Below, in pieces: positions 1 through 8,946 of a stretch of DNA of 64,000 nucleotides. A model generated the notes under the pieces. It saw nothing but the letters and a program-made list of their open reading frames with translations. It did no database searches and was not told the DNA's origin. The number at the start of each line of letters is the position of its first letter. Position 1 is the stretch's first letter. Source of the stretch: Neobacillus cucumis (lineage in GTDB: Bacteria; Bacillota; Bacilli; Bacillales; Cytobacillaceae); contig NZ_PGVE01000069.1 in the NCBI RefSeq assembly GCF_002860255.1, positions 62,001 through 126,000 of the forward strand, given 5' to 3'. Both the position numbers and the translations under genes were made by a program.

Positions 1-1562
1 TTACCGCCATTTCTGGGATTGGCAAAGGTACGGCCGCGGTGATCGATGAGTACATAAAAGAGGGGACATCAACCGTATTAAGTGAGCTGAAGGAAGAGGT
101 TCCCGCTGGTTTAATCCCTCTGTTGCAGCTTCCAGGTTTGGGAGGGAAGAAAATTGCCAAGCTGTATAAAGAACTGGGAATTGAAGATGTCGATAGTTTA
201 AAGGAAGCTTGTGAAGCAGGCAAAGTCCAAGGGCTTGCTGGGTTTGGCAAGAAAACGGAAGAAAAAATCTTGAGCGCAATTGCCAATGTAGGAACAAGGC
301 CAGAGAGGCTTCCGCTTGCCTATATGCTCCCGGTTGCGGAGCAAATTGAGGATAAACTTGCAGAAATGCAGGATATCATTCGTTATTCTAGAGCGGGAAG
401 CTTAAGAAGAATGCGGGAAACGATTAAGGATCTTGATTTTATTATTGCGACAAATGAACCCGAACTGGTACGAGAACACCTGCTTCAACTGCCTCGAATA
501 AAGGAGGTCATTGGTGCGGGGGATACAAAGGTTTCCGTTGTTTTGGCCCTCGATTATGATGTCTCTGTTGATTTTCGTCTTGTAAAACCTGAGGAGTTCA
601 TCACAACGCTTCATCATTTTACAGGTTCAAAGGATCATAATGTCCGGATGCGTCAGCTGGCTAAAGACCGTGGAGAAAAGATTAGTGAATATGGAGTCGA
701 AAATGTAGAAACAGGGGAAATTCTTACATTTTCATCGGAAGAGGAATTTTTTAAGCATTTCGATCTGCCATTTATTCCGCCTGAAATCAGGGAGGATGGA
801 AGAGAAGTAGAGCAATTCTCTGCGGAAGACGAATTGATCGAACTTTCAGATATCAAAGGTGATCTGCATATGCACACCACCTGGAGCGACGGGGCTCACT
901 CCATTGAACAAATGGTAGAAGCCTGCCGGGCTAGAGGATATCAATACTTGGCAATTACTGATCACTCTCAGTATCTAAAGGTAGCTAATGGGCTTTCACG
1001 TGAAAGATTGTTAAAGCAGAATGAAGAAATAAAAAAATTAAATCAACAATACGATGATATCTTAATCCTATCAGGCATCGAGATGGATATTTTACCAGAT
1101 GGCACACTTGATTTTGATGATGAGCTATTAGCGGAAATGGATTTTGTGATTGCTTCGATTCATTCGGCGTTCACACAGCCAAGGGAAAAGATTATGGAGC
1201 GCCTAAAGACTGCGCTTGAAAATGCGCACGTTGATTTAATTGCCCATCCAACCGGCAGAAAAATTGGACGCAGAGAAGGCTATGATGTAGATGTTGATTT
1301 GTTGATTCAGCTGGCAAAAGAGACGAATACAGCATTGGAATTAAATGCGAACCCTAACAGGCTAGATTTATCAGCGGAATATTTGCGGAAAGCACAAGAA
1401 CATGGCGTAAAGATTCTGATTAATACGGATGCTCACCAATTGGATACATTAAAGCATATGGAAATTGGTGTCGCGGCAGCTAAAAAAGGTTGGATTAAGA
1501 AATCTACGGTAATCAATGCTTTAGATAAATATGAATTACTTGAATATTTACATCATCGATAA
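1..1562 (+). CDS. polX: DNA polymerase/3'-5' exonuclease PolX, 5' truncated by window
   Basis: Family X DNA polymerase with a C-terminal PHP exonuclease domain, a cytoplasmic gap-filling repair enzyme. The frame is open from base 3 and reads through a GTG at 39 that could be mistaken for a start; the residues before it (TAISGIGKGTAA) still belong to the N-terminal helix-hairpin-helix region. About 519 residues are present, against roughly 570 for the family, so about 50 are missing. The polymerase metal motif DLDFI is at window codon 143, and the PHP metal motif DLHMHTTWSDG starts at codon 287, followed by SIHSAF, HPTGRK and NTDAH. It lies directly before mutS2 as in B. subtilis. Its TAA stop is the first part of a hairpin repeat (1561-1688). 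Confidence 0.95.
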   Translation, partial: TAISGIGKGTAAVIDEYIKEGTSTVLSELKEEVPAGLIPLLQLPGLGGKKIAKLYKELGIEDVDSLKEACEAGKVQGLAGFGKKTEEKILSAIANVGTRPERLPLAYMLPVAEQIEDKLAEMQDIIRYSRAGSLRRMRETIKDLDFIIATNEPELVREHLLQLPRIKEVIGAGDTKVSVVLALDYDVSVDFRLVKPEEFITTLHHFTGSKDHNVRMRQLAKDRGEKISEYGVENVETGEILTFSSEEEFFKHFDLPFIPPEIREDGREVEQFSAEDELIELSDIKGDLHMHTTWSDGAHSIEQMVEACRARGYQYLAITDHSQYLKVANGLSRERLLKQNEEIKKLNQQYDDILILSGIEMDILPDGTLDFDDELLAEMDFVIASIHSAFTQPREKIMERLKTALENAHVDLIAHPTGRKIGRREGYDVDVDLLIQLAKETNTALELNANPNRLDLSAEYLRKAQEHGVKILINTDAHQLDTLKHMEIGVAAAKKGWIKKSTVINALDKYELLEYLHHR

Positions 1563-1688
1563 GAAAAGCGTAAGTGCCTTGGTCAGGGGCGACAGGCATA
1601 AGACGAGCCGGCGAGAAGGCTGTTCTTTAGCCTTCTTGACGGATTGGCTTATGACCCCGAGCCCCTAGGCGCTGAAGCTGGACAATTC
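1561..1688 (+). repeat. Long-hairpin intergenic repeat, copy 1
   Basis: A 128-bp element between polX and mutS2 that matches, in reverse complement, the sequence at 21557-21686. It folds into one long interrupted stem: AGGGGC 1585-1590 pairs with GCCCCT 1661-1666, CATAAG with CTTATG further in, and the tip is AGAAGGCT 1614-1621 with AGCCTTCT 1629-1636. It starts inside the polX stop codon and ends in a shared GCTGGACAATTC tail. No protein is encoded. It resembles intergenic repeats I recall from other Bacillaceae, which I cannot verify here. Confidence 0.85.
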
Positions 1689-1708
1689 ATAAAAAGGGGG
1701 GAAACTCC

Positions 1709-4066
1709 ATGCACGAAAGAGCTTTAAAGGTTTTAGAATTTACGAAAATAAAGGAACAGCTCATCGGACATGCCTCTTCCTCACTTGGAAGAGATAAAAT
1801 AAAAGAATTAGTACCGTCGACAGATTTTGAGGAGGTCGTTAGACTCCAAGCAGAAACCGATGAGGCATCAACGGTTATCCGGATAAAAGGGAATGTTCCT
1901 TTATCCGGGGTTCATGATATCCGTGCCCATATTAAACGTTCTGTTATTGGCGGTGTTTTGAGTGCTCATGAGCTGGTACAAATTGCAAGTACCATCCATG
2001 CCAGCCGTCAAATGAAGCGATTTATTGAGGAGCTGGCGGAAGAAAGAACAGAACTGCCAATTTTAATGGAACAAGTAGCGCAAATCATTCCGCTGACAAA
2101 TCTAGAACATGAAATTAAACATGCCATTGACGAAAGCGGCGAGGTATTGGATAGTGCGAGCGACTTACTTCGCTCACTAAGACAGCAGCTTAGAGCAAAT
2201 GAGTCCCGTATTCGTGAACGGTTAGAAAGTATGATTCGTTCTTCCAATGCAGCTAAAATGTTATCCGATGCGATTGTAACTATACGGAATGACCGCTTTG
2301 TAATACCGGTAAAACAAGAATACCGCGGCCATTATGGCGGTATTATTCATGACCAAAGTTCATCAGGACAAACCCTCTTTATTGAGCCTCAGGTCATTGT
2401 CCAATTAAATAATCAACTTCAAGATATTCGTGTCAAAGAGCAGCTAGAAATTGAACGAATCTTGACAGAGCTGTCAGCCAAAACGGCTGAATTTGAAAGT
2501 GAACTCAAGGTAATTGTTGATGTTTTAGCCAATTTAGATTTTATTTTTGCCAAAGCAAAGTACGGGAAAAAAATAAAAGCATCCATGCCAATGATGAACG
2601 ATGAAGGAAGAATTGCCTTATATAAAGCACGTCATCCGTTAATTCCGATTGATGAAGTAGTAGCTAATGATATTATGTTAGGAAAAGACTATACAACGAT
2701 TGTGATCACTGGTCCTAATACAGGTGGTAAAACCGTCACCTTAAAAACCCTGGGATTATGCTCTTTAATGGCTCAAGCAGGTCTGCAGGTACCTGCACAG
2801 GATGGATCGGAACTCGCGGTATTTGATGCCGTCTATGCAGATATTGGTGATGAGCAGTCGATTGAACAAAGCTTAAGTACTTTTTCCTCCCACATGGTTA
2901 ATATTGTTGATATCTTAAACCGGGTGGATTTTAACAGCCTTGTCCTATTTGACGAACTTGGAGCTGGAACTGATCCACAGGAAGGTGCTGCTTTGGCCAT
3001 CTCGATTTTAGATGAGGTTCATAAGCGCGGGGCAAGAGTTATTGCCACCACTCACTATCCGGAATTGAAGGCTTACGGCTATAACCGCGAAGGGGTATTA
3101 AATGCCAGTGTGGAATTTGATGTTGAGTCATTGAGTCCGACCTATAAATTATTATTGGGAGTTCCTGGCCGAAGTAATGCCTTCGAAATTTCCAAACGGC
3201 TTGGGCTAAATGAACGGGTTATTGAATCTGCTCGCTCGCATGTAAGTGAAGACACGAATCAAATTGATAAAATGATTGCTTCCCTTGAGGCGAGTAAGCG
3301 TCAGGCTGAGCGTGAGCAACAAGAGGCGCGCGACTTTTTAAAGCAGGCTGAAAAGCTTCATCGAGATTTACAAAAACAAATGATGGAGTTTTACGATCAA
3401 AAAGATTCCATGCTTGAAAAAGCAGCTGAACAGGCTTCTGATATTGTGGATGAAGCAAAACAAGAGGCAGAAAAGGTTATCCGTGACTTGCGTAAAATGA
3501 GAACAGAGAAACATGCAGAAATAAAAGAACACGAGCTTATTGACGCTAAAAAACGACTTGAACAAGCAGCACCGGAAATTAAGAAATCCTCTAAACTCAT
3601 CAACAAGCAAGGAAAAAAACATACCTTTATGCCAGGTGATGAGGTGAAGGTTTTAACTTTTGATCAAAGAGGAACTCTTGTGGACCGTGTTTCAGACAAT
3701 GAATGGCAAGTTCAGATTGGAATTTTGAAAATGAAAGTCAAAGAGAAGGATATGGAGTATTTGAGTACGCCAAAACAGGTTGAGACTAAACCAATGGCGA
3801 TCGTACAAGGACGAGATACACTAGTTAAGATGGAATTGGATCTTCGGGGTGAGAGATACGAGGATGCCTTGATGAAGGTAGAAAAATATATTGATGATGC
3901 CCTTCTGTCAAATTACCCACGTGTTTCGATCATTCATGGTAAAGGGACAGGAGCATTAAGACAGGGTGTACAAGAATATCTAAAAAACCATCGTTCCGTT
4001 AAGAAAATCCGCTTTGGGGAAGCCGGAGAGGGTGGTACAGGGGTAACCATCGTCGAATTTAAATAA
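1709..4066 (+). CDS. mutS2: Endonuclease MutS2 (MutSB)
   Basis: MutS-like ATPase with a C-terminal Smr nuclease domain. In Bacillus it has been tied to recombination control and to splitting of collided ribosomes (RqcU). It has 785 residues, the length of the B. subtilis protein. Walker A GPNTGGKT is at residues 335-342, Walker B with DELGAGTDP at about 415, a charged coiled coil runs from about 510 to 630, and the Smr domain begins with LDLRGERY at about 710 and carries HGKGTG at about 743. The start has the ribosome site AAGGGGGG ten bases or fewer upstream. It lacks the N-terminal mismatch-recognition domain of true MutS, as expected for MutS2. Confidence 0.96.
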   Translation: MHERALKVLEFTKIKEQLIGHASSSLGRDKIKELVPSTDFEEVVRLQAETDEASTVIRIKGNVPLSGVHDIRAHIKRSVIGGVLSAHELVQIASTIHASRQMKRFIEELAEERTELPILMEQVAQIIPLTNLEHEIKHAIDESGEVLDSASDLLRSLRQQLRANESRIRERLESMIRSSNAAKMLSDAIVTIRNDRFVIPVKQEYRGHYGGIIHDQSSSGQTLFIEPQVIVQLNNQLQDIRVKEQLEIERILTELSAKTAEFESELKVIVDVLANLDFIFAKAKYGKKIKASMPMMNDEGRIALYKARHPLIPIDEVVANDIMLGKDYTTIVITGPNTGGKTVTLKTLGLCSLMAQAGLQVPAQDGSELAVFDAVYADIGDEQSIEQSLSTFSSHMVNIVDILNRVDFNSLVLFDELGAGTDPQEGAALAISILDEVHKRGARVIATTHYPELKAYGYNREGVLNASVEFDVESLSPTYKLLLGVPGRSNAFEISKRLGLNERVIESARSHVSEDTNQIDKMIASLEASKRQAEREQQEARDFLKQAEKLHRDLQKQMMEFYDQKDSMLEKAAEQASDIVDEAKQEAEKVIRDLRKMRTEKHAEIKEHELIDAKKRLEQAAPEIKKSSKLINKQGKKHTFMPGDEVKVLTFDQRGTLVDRVSDNEWQVQIGILKMKVKEKDMEYLSTPKQVETKPMAIVQGRDTLVKMELDLRGERYEDALMKVEKYIDDALLSNYPRVSIIHGKGTGALRQGVQEYLKNHRSVKKIRFGEAGEGGTGVTIVEFK

Positions 4067-4083
4067 TATTCGGGGGATACGTG

Positions 4084-4491
4084 ATGGACCAGTTTTGGCA
4101 GAATAGGTATATTCAAATTGCTGCATATTACAGCGTTGTAATTTTATGTTTGGTAGTCTTTTTGGCTATTTTTGAACTGGTGACCAAATATAAAAATTGG
4201 GAAGAAATTAAGAGAGGGAACTTGGCGGTGGCAATGGCAACCGGTGGAAAGATATTGGGTTTGGCCAATATTTTTCGTGCGTCAGTTCAGGAAAACAATT
4301 CTTTACTTGAGATGATGGGCTGGGGTGTGTATGGGTTTGTCCTGCTGCTTGCCGGTTATTTTATCTTTGAATTCTTAACGCCAAAGTTTAAGATCGATGA
4401 GGAAATTCAAAATGATAACAGAGCTGTAGGTTTGATGTCGCTTATTATCTCAATTGGGTTGTCTTCTGTGATTGGAGCAGGAATTTCGTAA
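4084..4491 (+). CDS. yshE: DUF350 (UPF0719) membrane protein YshE
   Basis: Small integral membrane protein of unknown function, 135 residues, with hydrophobic segments at about 10-30, 45-65, 80-100 and 115-135. GTG 4081 would sit only 4 bases from the GGGGG ribosome site (4072-4076), so ATG 4084, 7 bases away, is preferred. It follows mutS2 by 17 bases and is probably cotranscribed. The polX-mutS2-yshE-lcfA order is the same in B. subtilis. Confidence 0.85.
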   Translation: MDQFWQNRYIQIAAYYSVVILCLVVFLAIFELVTKYKNWEEIKRGNLAVAMATGGKILGLANIFRASVQENNSLLEMMGWGVYGFVLLLAGYFIFEFLTPKFKIDEEIQNDNRAVGLMSLIISIGLSSVIGAGIS

Positions 4492-4505
4492 GGGGAGAAA
4501 TAACA

Positions 4506-4589
4506 GTGGAGACATTAGCTAAGGTACTGCTGGGATTGTGTGGTTTATTTTTACTTATAGGCATTATCTATATGGTGTTTTTTGCATAA
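4506..4589 (+). CDS. 27-residue single-pass membrane microprotein
   Basis: A short frame, GTG 4506 to TAA 4589, 15 bases after yshE. A good ribosome site (AGGGGAG 4491-4497) stands 8 bases upstream, and a terminator follows 3 bases after the stop. The product has a short polar head (METLAK) and then a continuous hydrophobic stretch ending in YMVFFA, so it is predicted to be one membrane helix. Signal, spacing and terminator all support translation. I do not recognise a family. Confidence 0.6.
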   Translation: METLAKVLLGLCGLFLLIGIIYMVFFA

Positions 4590-4592
4590 TAT

Positions 4593-4630
4593 AAATCATC
4601 GCTGAAGTCATTTGGCGATGATTTTTTATT
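4593..4630 (+). terminator. Terminator of polX-mutS2-yshE operon
   Basis: A perfect 10-bp stem, AAATCATCGC 4593-4602 with GCGATGATTT 4615-4624, followed by a T-rich tract. Confidence 0.9.
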
Positions 4631-4656
4631 TTGCGGATTAACGAAGGTATTCTCCC

Positions 4657-4704
4657 ATGAGAAACGAAAGTCTCATTGTCTGCAAGGAATTGCTGTACTA
4701 TAAT
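4657..4704 (+). promoter_or_regulatory. lcfA promoter with overlapping inverted repeat
   Basis: Sigma-A type promoter: TTGTCT 4676-4681, 17-bp spacer, TATAAT 4699-4704. An inverted repeat ATGAGA(N8)TCTCAT at 4657-4676 abuts the -35. It is not a FadR operator, which in this window reads TGAATGA...TCATTCA. Confidence 0.75.
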
Positions 4705-4755
4705 AGAAGAGAGTTTAGAATTTTTATAATTTAGATAAAAAAGGGAGGTTTTATT

Positions 4756-6459
4756 TTGGAGTCAAAACCATGGTTGGACCTTTATCCAAAGGAAATTCCC
4801 GCTACACTTGAATACTCAAGAGAACCTGTTCAAGAATACCTGGAACATGCCGCCAGAAAGTTTCCGGATAGAACAGCGATTCATTTTATGGGTAAAGAAA
4901 TGCCGTACAAACAACTATATGAAGAAGCTCTCTGTGTTGCCAGTTACCTGCAGCAATCCCTGAGTATACAAAAAGATGACCGGGTTGCCATCATGCTTCC
5001 TAATTGTCCACAAGCCGTGATTAGCTATTTCGGAATATTAATGGCCGGAGGAATTGTCGTTCAAACGAATCCTTTATATACCGAACGTGAGCTTGAGTAC
5101 CAAATGAAAGACTCAGGAGCAATAGCAATCATCACCCTAGACATCCTCTACCCAAGAGTCACAAAAGTCATGCCGCAGACTAATTTACAACATATAGTTG
5201 TAACCGCTATCAAAGACTACTTACCATTTCCTAAAAATCTCATCTATCCCTTCATCCAGAAAAAGCAATATGGGATTGTTGTAAAGGTTACACATGAAGG
5301 GAACTCCCATTTGCTCAGCGAAATAATCCAAGCAAACTCCAAAGAAATCATACAGCATGAGGTTAATCCTTATGAAGATATTGCTTTATTACAATATACT
5401 GGAGGTACGACAGGCTTCCCGAAAGGTGTTATGCTGACCCACAAAAATTTGATAGCCAATACCTGCATGAGTGAGGCTTGGCTATATAAATGTAAACCAG
5501 GGGAAGAATCTATTTTAGGAATATTGCCCTTCTTTCATGTCTACGGAATGACTACAGTTATGATATTATCCATTAAAATGGCATGTAAAATGATTCTTTT
5601 ACCTAAATTCGATGCTTTAACAACATTAAAAACGATACACAAACAGCGGCCCACCCTTTTTCCTGGCGCGCCAACCATCTATATTGGCTTATTAAATCAT
5701 CCGGATTTGAAAAAATATGATCTTTCTTCCATAGACTCATGTATCAGCGGATCTGCGCCGCTTCCAGTTGAAATTCAACAGAAATTTGAAGAAATAACTG
5801 GCGGGAAACTGGTAGAAGGCTATGGCTTGTCCGAGGCATCGCCTGTAACACATTCCAACTTTTTATGGGATGTGCCAAGGGTCAAGGGCAGTATTGGCGT
5901 TCCATATCCTGATACAGAGGCAATGGTGTTATCAGTTGAAACAGGTGAACCAATGCCTGTAGGTGAAATTGGTGAAATTGTAATTAAAGGCCCCCAAATA
6001 ATGAGGGGATACTGGAATCGTCCAAGGGAAACAGAGGAAGTATTAAAGGACGGATGGCTTTATACCGGAGACCTTGGTTATATGGATGAAAAGGGATATT
6101 TTTATATTGTTGACCGTAAAAAAGATATGATCATAGCTGGTGGTTTTAATATTTATCCTAGAGAAATTGAAGAAGTGCTATATGAGCATCCGGATGTAGT
6201 AGAGGCCGTTGCAGCAGGTGTTCCTGATCCATATCGGGGGGAGACCGTTAAGGCTTATATTGTCTTAAAGGATGGTTCCACCGTCACAGCAGAAGAGATG
6301 AATACATTTGCCAGAAAATACTTGGCTTCTTACAAAGCACCCCGGCTTTATGAATTTAGAAAGGAATTACCGAAAACAGCCATTGGTAAAATATTAAGAA
6401 GAACGCTTGTGGAAGAGGAAAAACAAAAATTAGAGGAAGAAAGAAAAAAACAAGCCTAA
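4756..6459 (+). CDS. lcfA: Long-chain-fatty-acid--CoA ligase
   Basis: AMP-forming acyl-CoA synthetase that activates fatty acids with ATP and CoA for beta-oxidation. It has 567 residues. The AMP-binding signature YTGGTTGFPKG is at 214-224, GYGLSEASPVTH is in the middle, and GDLGYMDEKGY followed by DRKKDMIIAGGFNIYP is near the C-terminus, with the acyl-adenylate lysine in PKTAIGKILRR. The start is TTG 4756 behind AAAGGGAGG. It heads the fatty-acid block and is followed by fadR and fadB, as in B. subtilis. Confidence 0.95.
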   Translation: MESKPWLDLYPKEIPATLEYSREPVQEYLEHAARKFPDRTAIHFMGKEMPYKQLYEEALCVASYLQQSLSIQKDDRVAIMLPNCPQAVISYFGILMAGGIVVQTNPLYTERELEYQMKDSGAIAIITLDILYPRVTKVMPQTNLQHIVVTAIKDYLPFPKNLIYPFIQKKQYGIVVKVTHEGNSHLLSEIIQANSKEIIQHEVNPYEDIALLQYTGGTTGFPKGVMLTHKNLIANTCMSEAWLYKCKPGEESILGILPFFHVYGMTTVMILSIKMACKMILLPKFDALTTLKTIHKQRPTLFPGAPTIYIGLLNHPDLKKYDLSSIDSCISGSAPLPVEIQQKFEEITGGKLVEGYGLSEASPVTHSNFLWDVPRVKGSIGVPYPDTEAMVLSVETGEPMPVGEIGEIVIKGPQIMRGYWNRPRETEEVLKDGWLYTGDLGYMDEKGYFYIVDRKKDMIIAGGFNIYPREIEEVLYEHPDVVEAVAAGVPDPYRGETVKAYIVLKDGSTVTAEEMNTFARKYLASYKAPRLYEFRKELPKTAIGKILRRTLVEEEKQKLEEERKKQA

Positions 6460-6531
6460 TCATATTTTTTTTGAGATGCAGGGCTTGTCAACCTATTGTA
6501 TCTCCTATTAGGATAAAGTTAGGAGTTTTCC

Positions 6532-6560
6532 TTGACAGAAGCCAATTTAAAATCTATTAT
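6532..6560 (+). promoter_or_regulatory. Sigma-A promoter of fadR-fadB-etfB-etfA
   Basis: Consensus TTGACA 6532-6537, 17-bp spacer, TATTAT 6555-6560. The predicted start point (about 6567) lies within the FadR operator. Confidence 0.85.
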
Positions 6561-6566
6561 AAAAAT

Positions 6567-6586
6567 ATGAATGAACAATCATTCAT
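6567..6586. promoter_or_regulatory. FadR operator (fadR autoregulation)
   Basis: A 20-bp palindrome, ATGAATGAACAATCATTCAT, matching the Bacillus FadR consensus. It begins 7 bases after the -10 box, so bound FadR would block initiation; long-chain acyl-CoA would release it. Confidence 0.92.
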
Positions 6587-6642
6587 ATTTTTATATTTAA
6601 TCGGAAGAATACAGGAAAGACAACTTCAAGAGGGTGGATTAA

Positions 6643-7227
6643 TTGAAAAAGAACAAACCGAAATATATGCAAATTATAGATGCAGCGGTCGTAGTGATTG
6701 CTGAAAATGGATACCATCAAGCACAGGTTTCAAAAATTGCGAAACAAGCAGGAGTAGCAGATGGAACCATCTATCTATATTTTAAAAACAAAGAAGACAT
6801 CCTTATCTCTCTCTTTGAAGAAAAAATGGGCGAATTCGTTGAAAAAATAGAAGGAAAAATAGCAGGAAAAGTGACGGCAGAAGAGAAGTTATTAATGATG
6901 ATTGAAACCCATTTCCAACTCCTGTCGGATGATCACCATATGGCTATTGTTACCCAGTTAGAGTTACGTCAATCCAACAAAGAATTACGCTTAAGAATTA
7001 ATGCGGTTCTTAAAGGATATTTACAGGTGATTGATAAAATCCTTTTGGAAGGTAAAGAAACAGGGGAGTTTTCAAGCAGCCTTGATGTTCGTCTAGCCCG
7101 ACAAATGATTTTTGGGACGATTGATGAGACGGTTACATCATGGGTGATGAACGAGGAGAAGTATGATTTAATGGCCTTGGCCTCTCCAGTCCATCGACTA
7201 TTGATCAATGGCTGTGGGAAGAGGTAA
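6643..7227 (+). CDS. fadR: TetR-family fatty-acid degradation repressor FadR
   Basis: Acyl-CoA-responsive repressor of beta-oxidation genes, 194 residues. The N-terminal TetR helix-turn-helix includes ADGTIYLYFKNKEDIL at about 41-56; the rest is the ligand-binding and dimer domain, closely like B. subtilis FadR (for example IVTQLELRQSN and RLARQMIFGTIDETVT). The start is TTG 6643 after AGAGGGTGG. Its own promoter carries a FadR operator, and a second operator precedes fadN at 40017. Confidence 0.95.
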   Translation: MKKNKPKYMQIIDAAVVVIAENGYHQAQVSKIAKQAGVADGTIYLYFKNKEDILISLFEEKMGEFVEKIEGKIAGKVTAEEKLLMMIETHFQLLSDDHHMAIVTQLELRQSNKELRLRINAVLKGYLQVIDKILLEGKETGEFSSSLDVRLARQMIFGTIDETVTSWVMNEEKYDLMALASPVHRLLINGCGKR

Positions 7228-7251
7228 GGAACTTGAAAAGGGGGAGTTGCA

Positions 7252-8025
7252 TTGGAATACTTAAAATGGTCATATCAGGACCGGATTGCTTCGATTACCA
7301 TCGAGCGTCCGCCTGCAAACGCTCTTTCATCCGGCTTATTAAGAGAACTGTCAGCAGTACTTGATGAAATCGAGCCAAACCGTGAAATTGGTGTTATTGT
7401 CATTCATGGCGAAGGCCGATTTTTCTCAGCGGGAGCCGATATTAAGGAATTTACGACTGTGACTTCTTCAGAAGGATTTGCAAACCTTGGTAAATATGGA
7501 CAGGATCTATTCGACCGAATGGAAAAATTTCCAAAGCCTATTATCGCAGCCATCCATGGTGCCGCACTTGGCGGGGGACTTGAACTAGCGATGGCATGTC
7601 ATATCCGCTATGTAAGTGAAAATGCTAAACTGGGTCTTCCAGAACTGCAGCTTGGTTTAATCCCTGGATTTGCAGGAACACAGCGGTTGCCTAAATATGT
7701 TGGAGTCGCTCGTGCTGCGGAAATGCTGTTCACCTCTGAACCTATTACGGGTCTTGAAGCGGTTCAATTTGGTTTAGCTAATCGTGCTTTCCCTGAAAGC
7801 CAACTATTAGATGAAACATATAAGCTGGCGGGCAAGATTGCAAAGAAAAGCCCGGGCTCTATACGTGCTGCCATCGAATTACTTAACTATGCAAAAACGA
7901 AAGAATTTTATGAAGGAACTAAAAGGGAAGCAGAATTATTTGGAGAAGTATTTGTATCCAATGATGCAAAAGAAGGGATTCAGGCTTTTCTTGAAAAAAG
8001 AGAGCCGAACTTTAAAGGGGCATAA
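7252..8025 (+). CDS. fadB: Enoyl-CoA hydratase FadB
   Basis: Crotonase-fold enzyme that hydrates trans-2-enoyl-CoA in beta-oxidation. It has 257 residues. The oxyanion-hole segments are at GRFFSAGADIKEF (about 60-72) and HGAALGGGLELAMACH (about 102-117), and the catalytic glutamate region is LGLPELQLGLIPG (about 125-137). The start is TTG 7252 behind AAAGGGGGAG, 24 bases after fadR, which suggests one operon. Confidence 0.94.
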   Translation: MEYLKWSYQDRIASITIERPPANALSSGLLRELSAVLDEIEPNREIGVIVIHGEGRFFSAGADIKEFTTVTSSEGFANLGKYGQDLFDRMEKFPKPIIAAIHGAALGGGLELAMACHIRYVSENAKLGLPELQLGLIPGFAGTQRLPKYVGVARAAEMLFTSEPITGLEAVQFGLANRAFPESQLLDETYKLAGKIAKKSPGSIRAAIELLNYAKTKEFYEGTKREAELFGEVFVSNDAKEGIQAFLEKREPNFKGA

Positions 8026-8133
8026 CTTTTTACGGCAGACACGCTGTTGTAAAGTTTAATAATTTTTTTTGCCAAAAATTTTCTCAATCTTTCGAACTAC
8101 CTCAATGTTTGAAATTTACCTAGGAGGGAAACC

Positions 8134-8907
8134 ATGAACATTTATGTATTAATGAAAAGAACCTTTGATACGGAAGAGAAGATTACCATTTCAGGCGGAA
8201 AAATCAACGAAGATGGGGCAGAGTTCATTATCAATCCCTATGACGAATACGCTATTGAAGAAGCCATTCAAGTACGTGATGCCAATGGCGGTGAAGTAAC
8301 GGTTATTTCAGTAGGCAATGAGGAATCTGAAAAGCAATTACGTACTGCCCTTGCAATGGGAGCCGACAAAGCCGTTCTCATTAATATCGAAGATGATGTA
8401 GAAGATGGAGACCAATTTACGACAGCCAGAGTCCTAGCCGAATACTTAAAAGATAAAGCTGCTGATTTAATTTTAGGAGGCAATGTTGCCATTGATGGCG
8501 GTTCAGGCCAAGTGGGTCCTCGTGTGGCAGAGCTGCTTAATATCCCATACGTTACTACGATTACAAAGTTAGAAATTGACGGAACCAACGTAACGGTCAC
8601 TCGTGATGTTGAAGGAGACTCTGAAGTGATTGAAACCAGCCTGCCGCTATTGGTTACAGCACAGCAAGGCCTTAACGAGCCGCGTTACCCTTCCTTACCA
8701 GGTATCATGAAAGCAAAGAAAAAACCGCTCGAAGAACTAGAGTTAGATGATCTTGAACTTGACGAAGATGATGTGGAAGCTAAAACAAAAACAATTGAAA
8801 TTTATTTGCCTCCTAAGAAAGAAGCAGGAAAAGTTTTAACCGGCGATTTAAATGACCAGGTGAAAGAACTAGTTCATCTTCTTCATACGGAAGCGAAAGT
8901 AATCTAA
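8134..8907 (+). CDS. etfB: Electron transfer flavoprotein beta subunit
   Basis: EtfB, 257 residues, pairs with EtfA to take electrons from acyl-CoA dehydrogenases (such as FadE at 43674) to the quinone pool. Typical features are the N-terminal MNIYVLMKRTFDTEEK and the AMP/signature region TSLPLLVTAQQGLNEPRYPS at about 168-187. The ribosome site is AGGAGGG. A 108-base gap separates it from fadB, with no obvious terminator, so it is probably in the fadR operon. Confidence 0.95.
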   Translation: MNIYVLMKRTFDTEEKITISGGKINEDGAEFIINPYDEYAIEEAIQVRDANGGEVTVISVGNEESEKQLRTALAMGADKAVLINIEDDVEDGDQFTTARVLAEYLKDKAADLILGGNVAIDGGSGQVGPRVAELLNIPYVTTITKLEIDGTNVTVTRDVEGDSEVIETSLPLLVTAQQGLNEPRYPSLPGIMKAKKKPLEELELDDLELDEDDVEAKTKTIEIYLPPKKEAGKVLTGDLNDQVKELVHLLHTEAKVI

Positions 8908-8946
8908 TCCATTCACATAAAAATTGTTTTTCAGGAGGGTAATAGA

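Noticed and set aside
6471..6704. 77-codon frame between lcfA and fadR
   Set aside because: Covers the fadR promoter and FadR operator and overlaps the fadR start in another frame.
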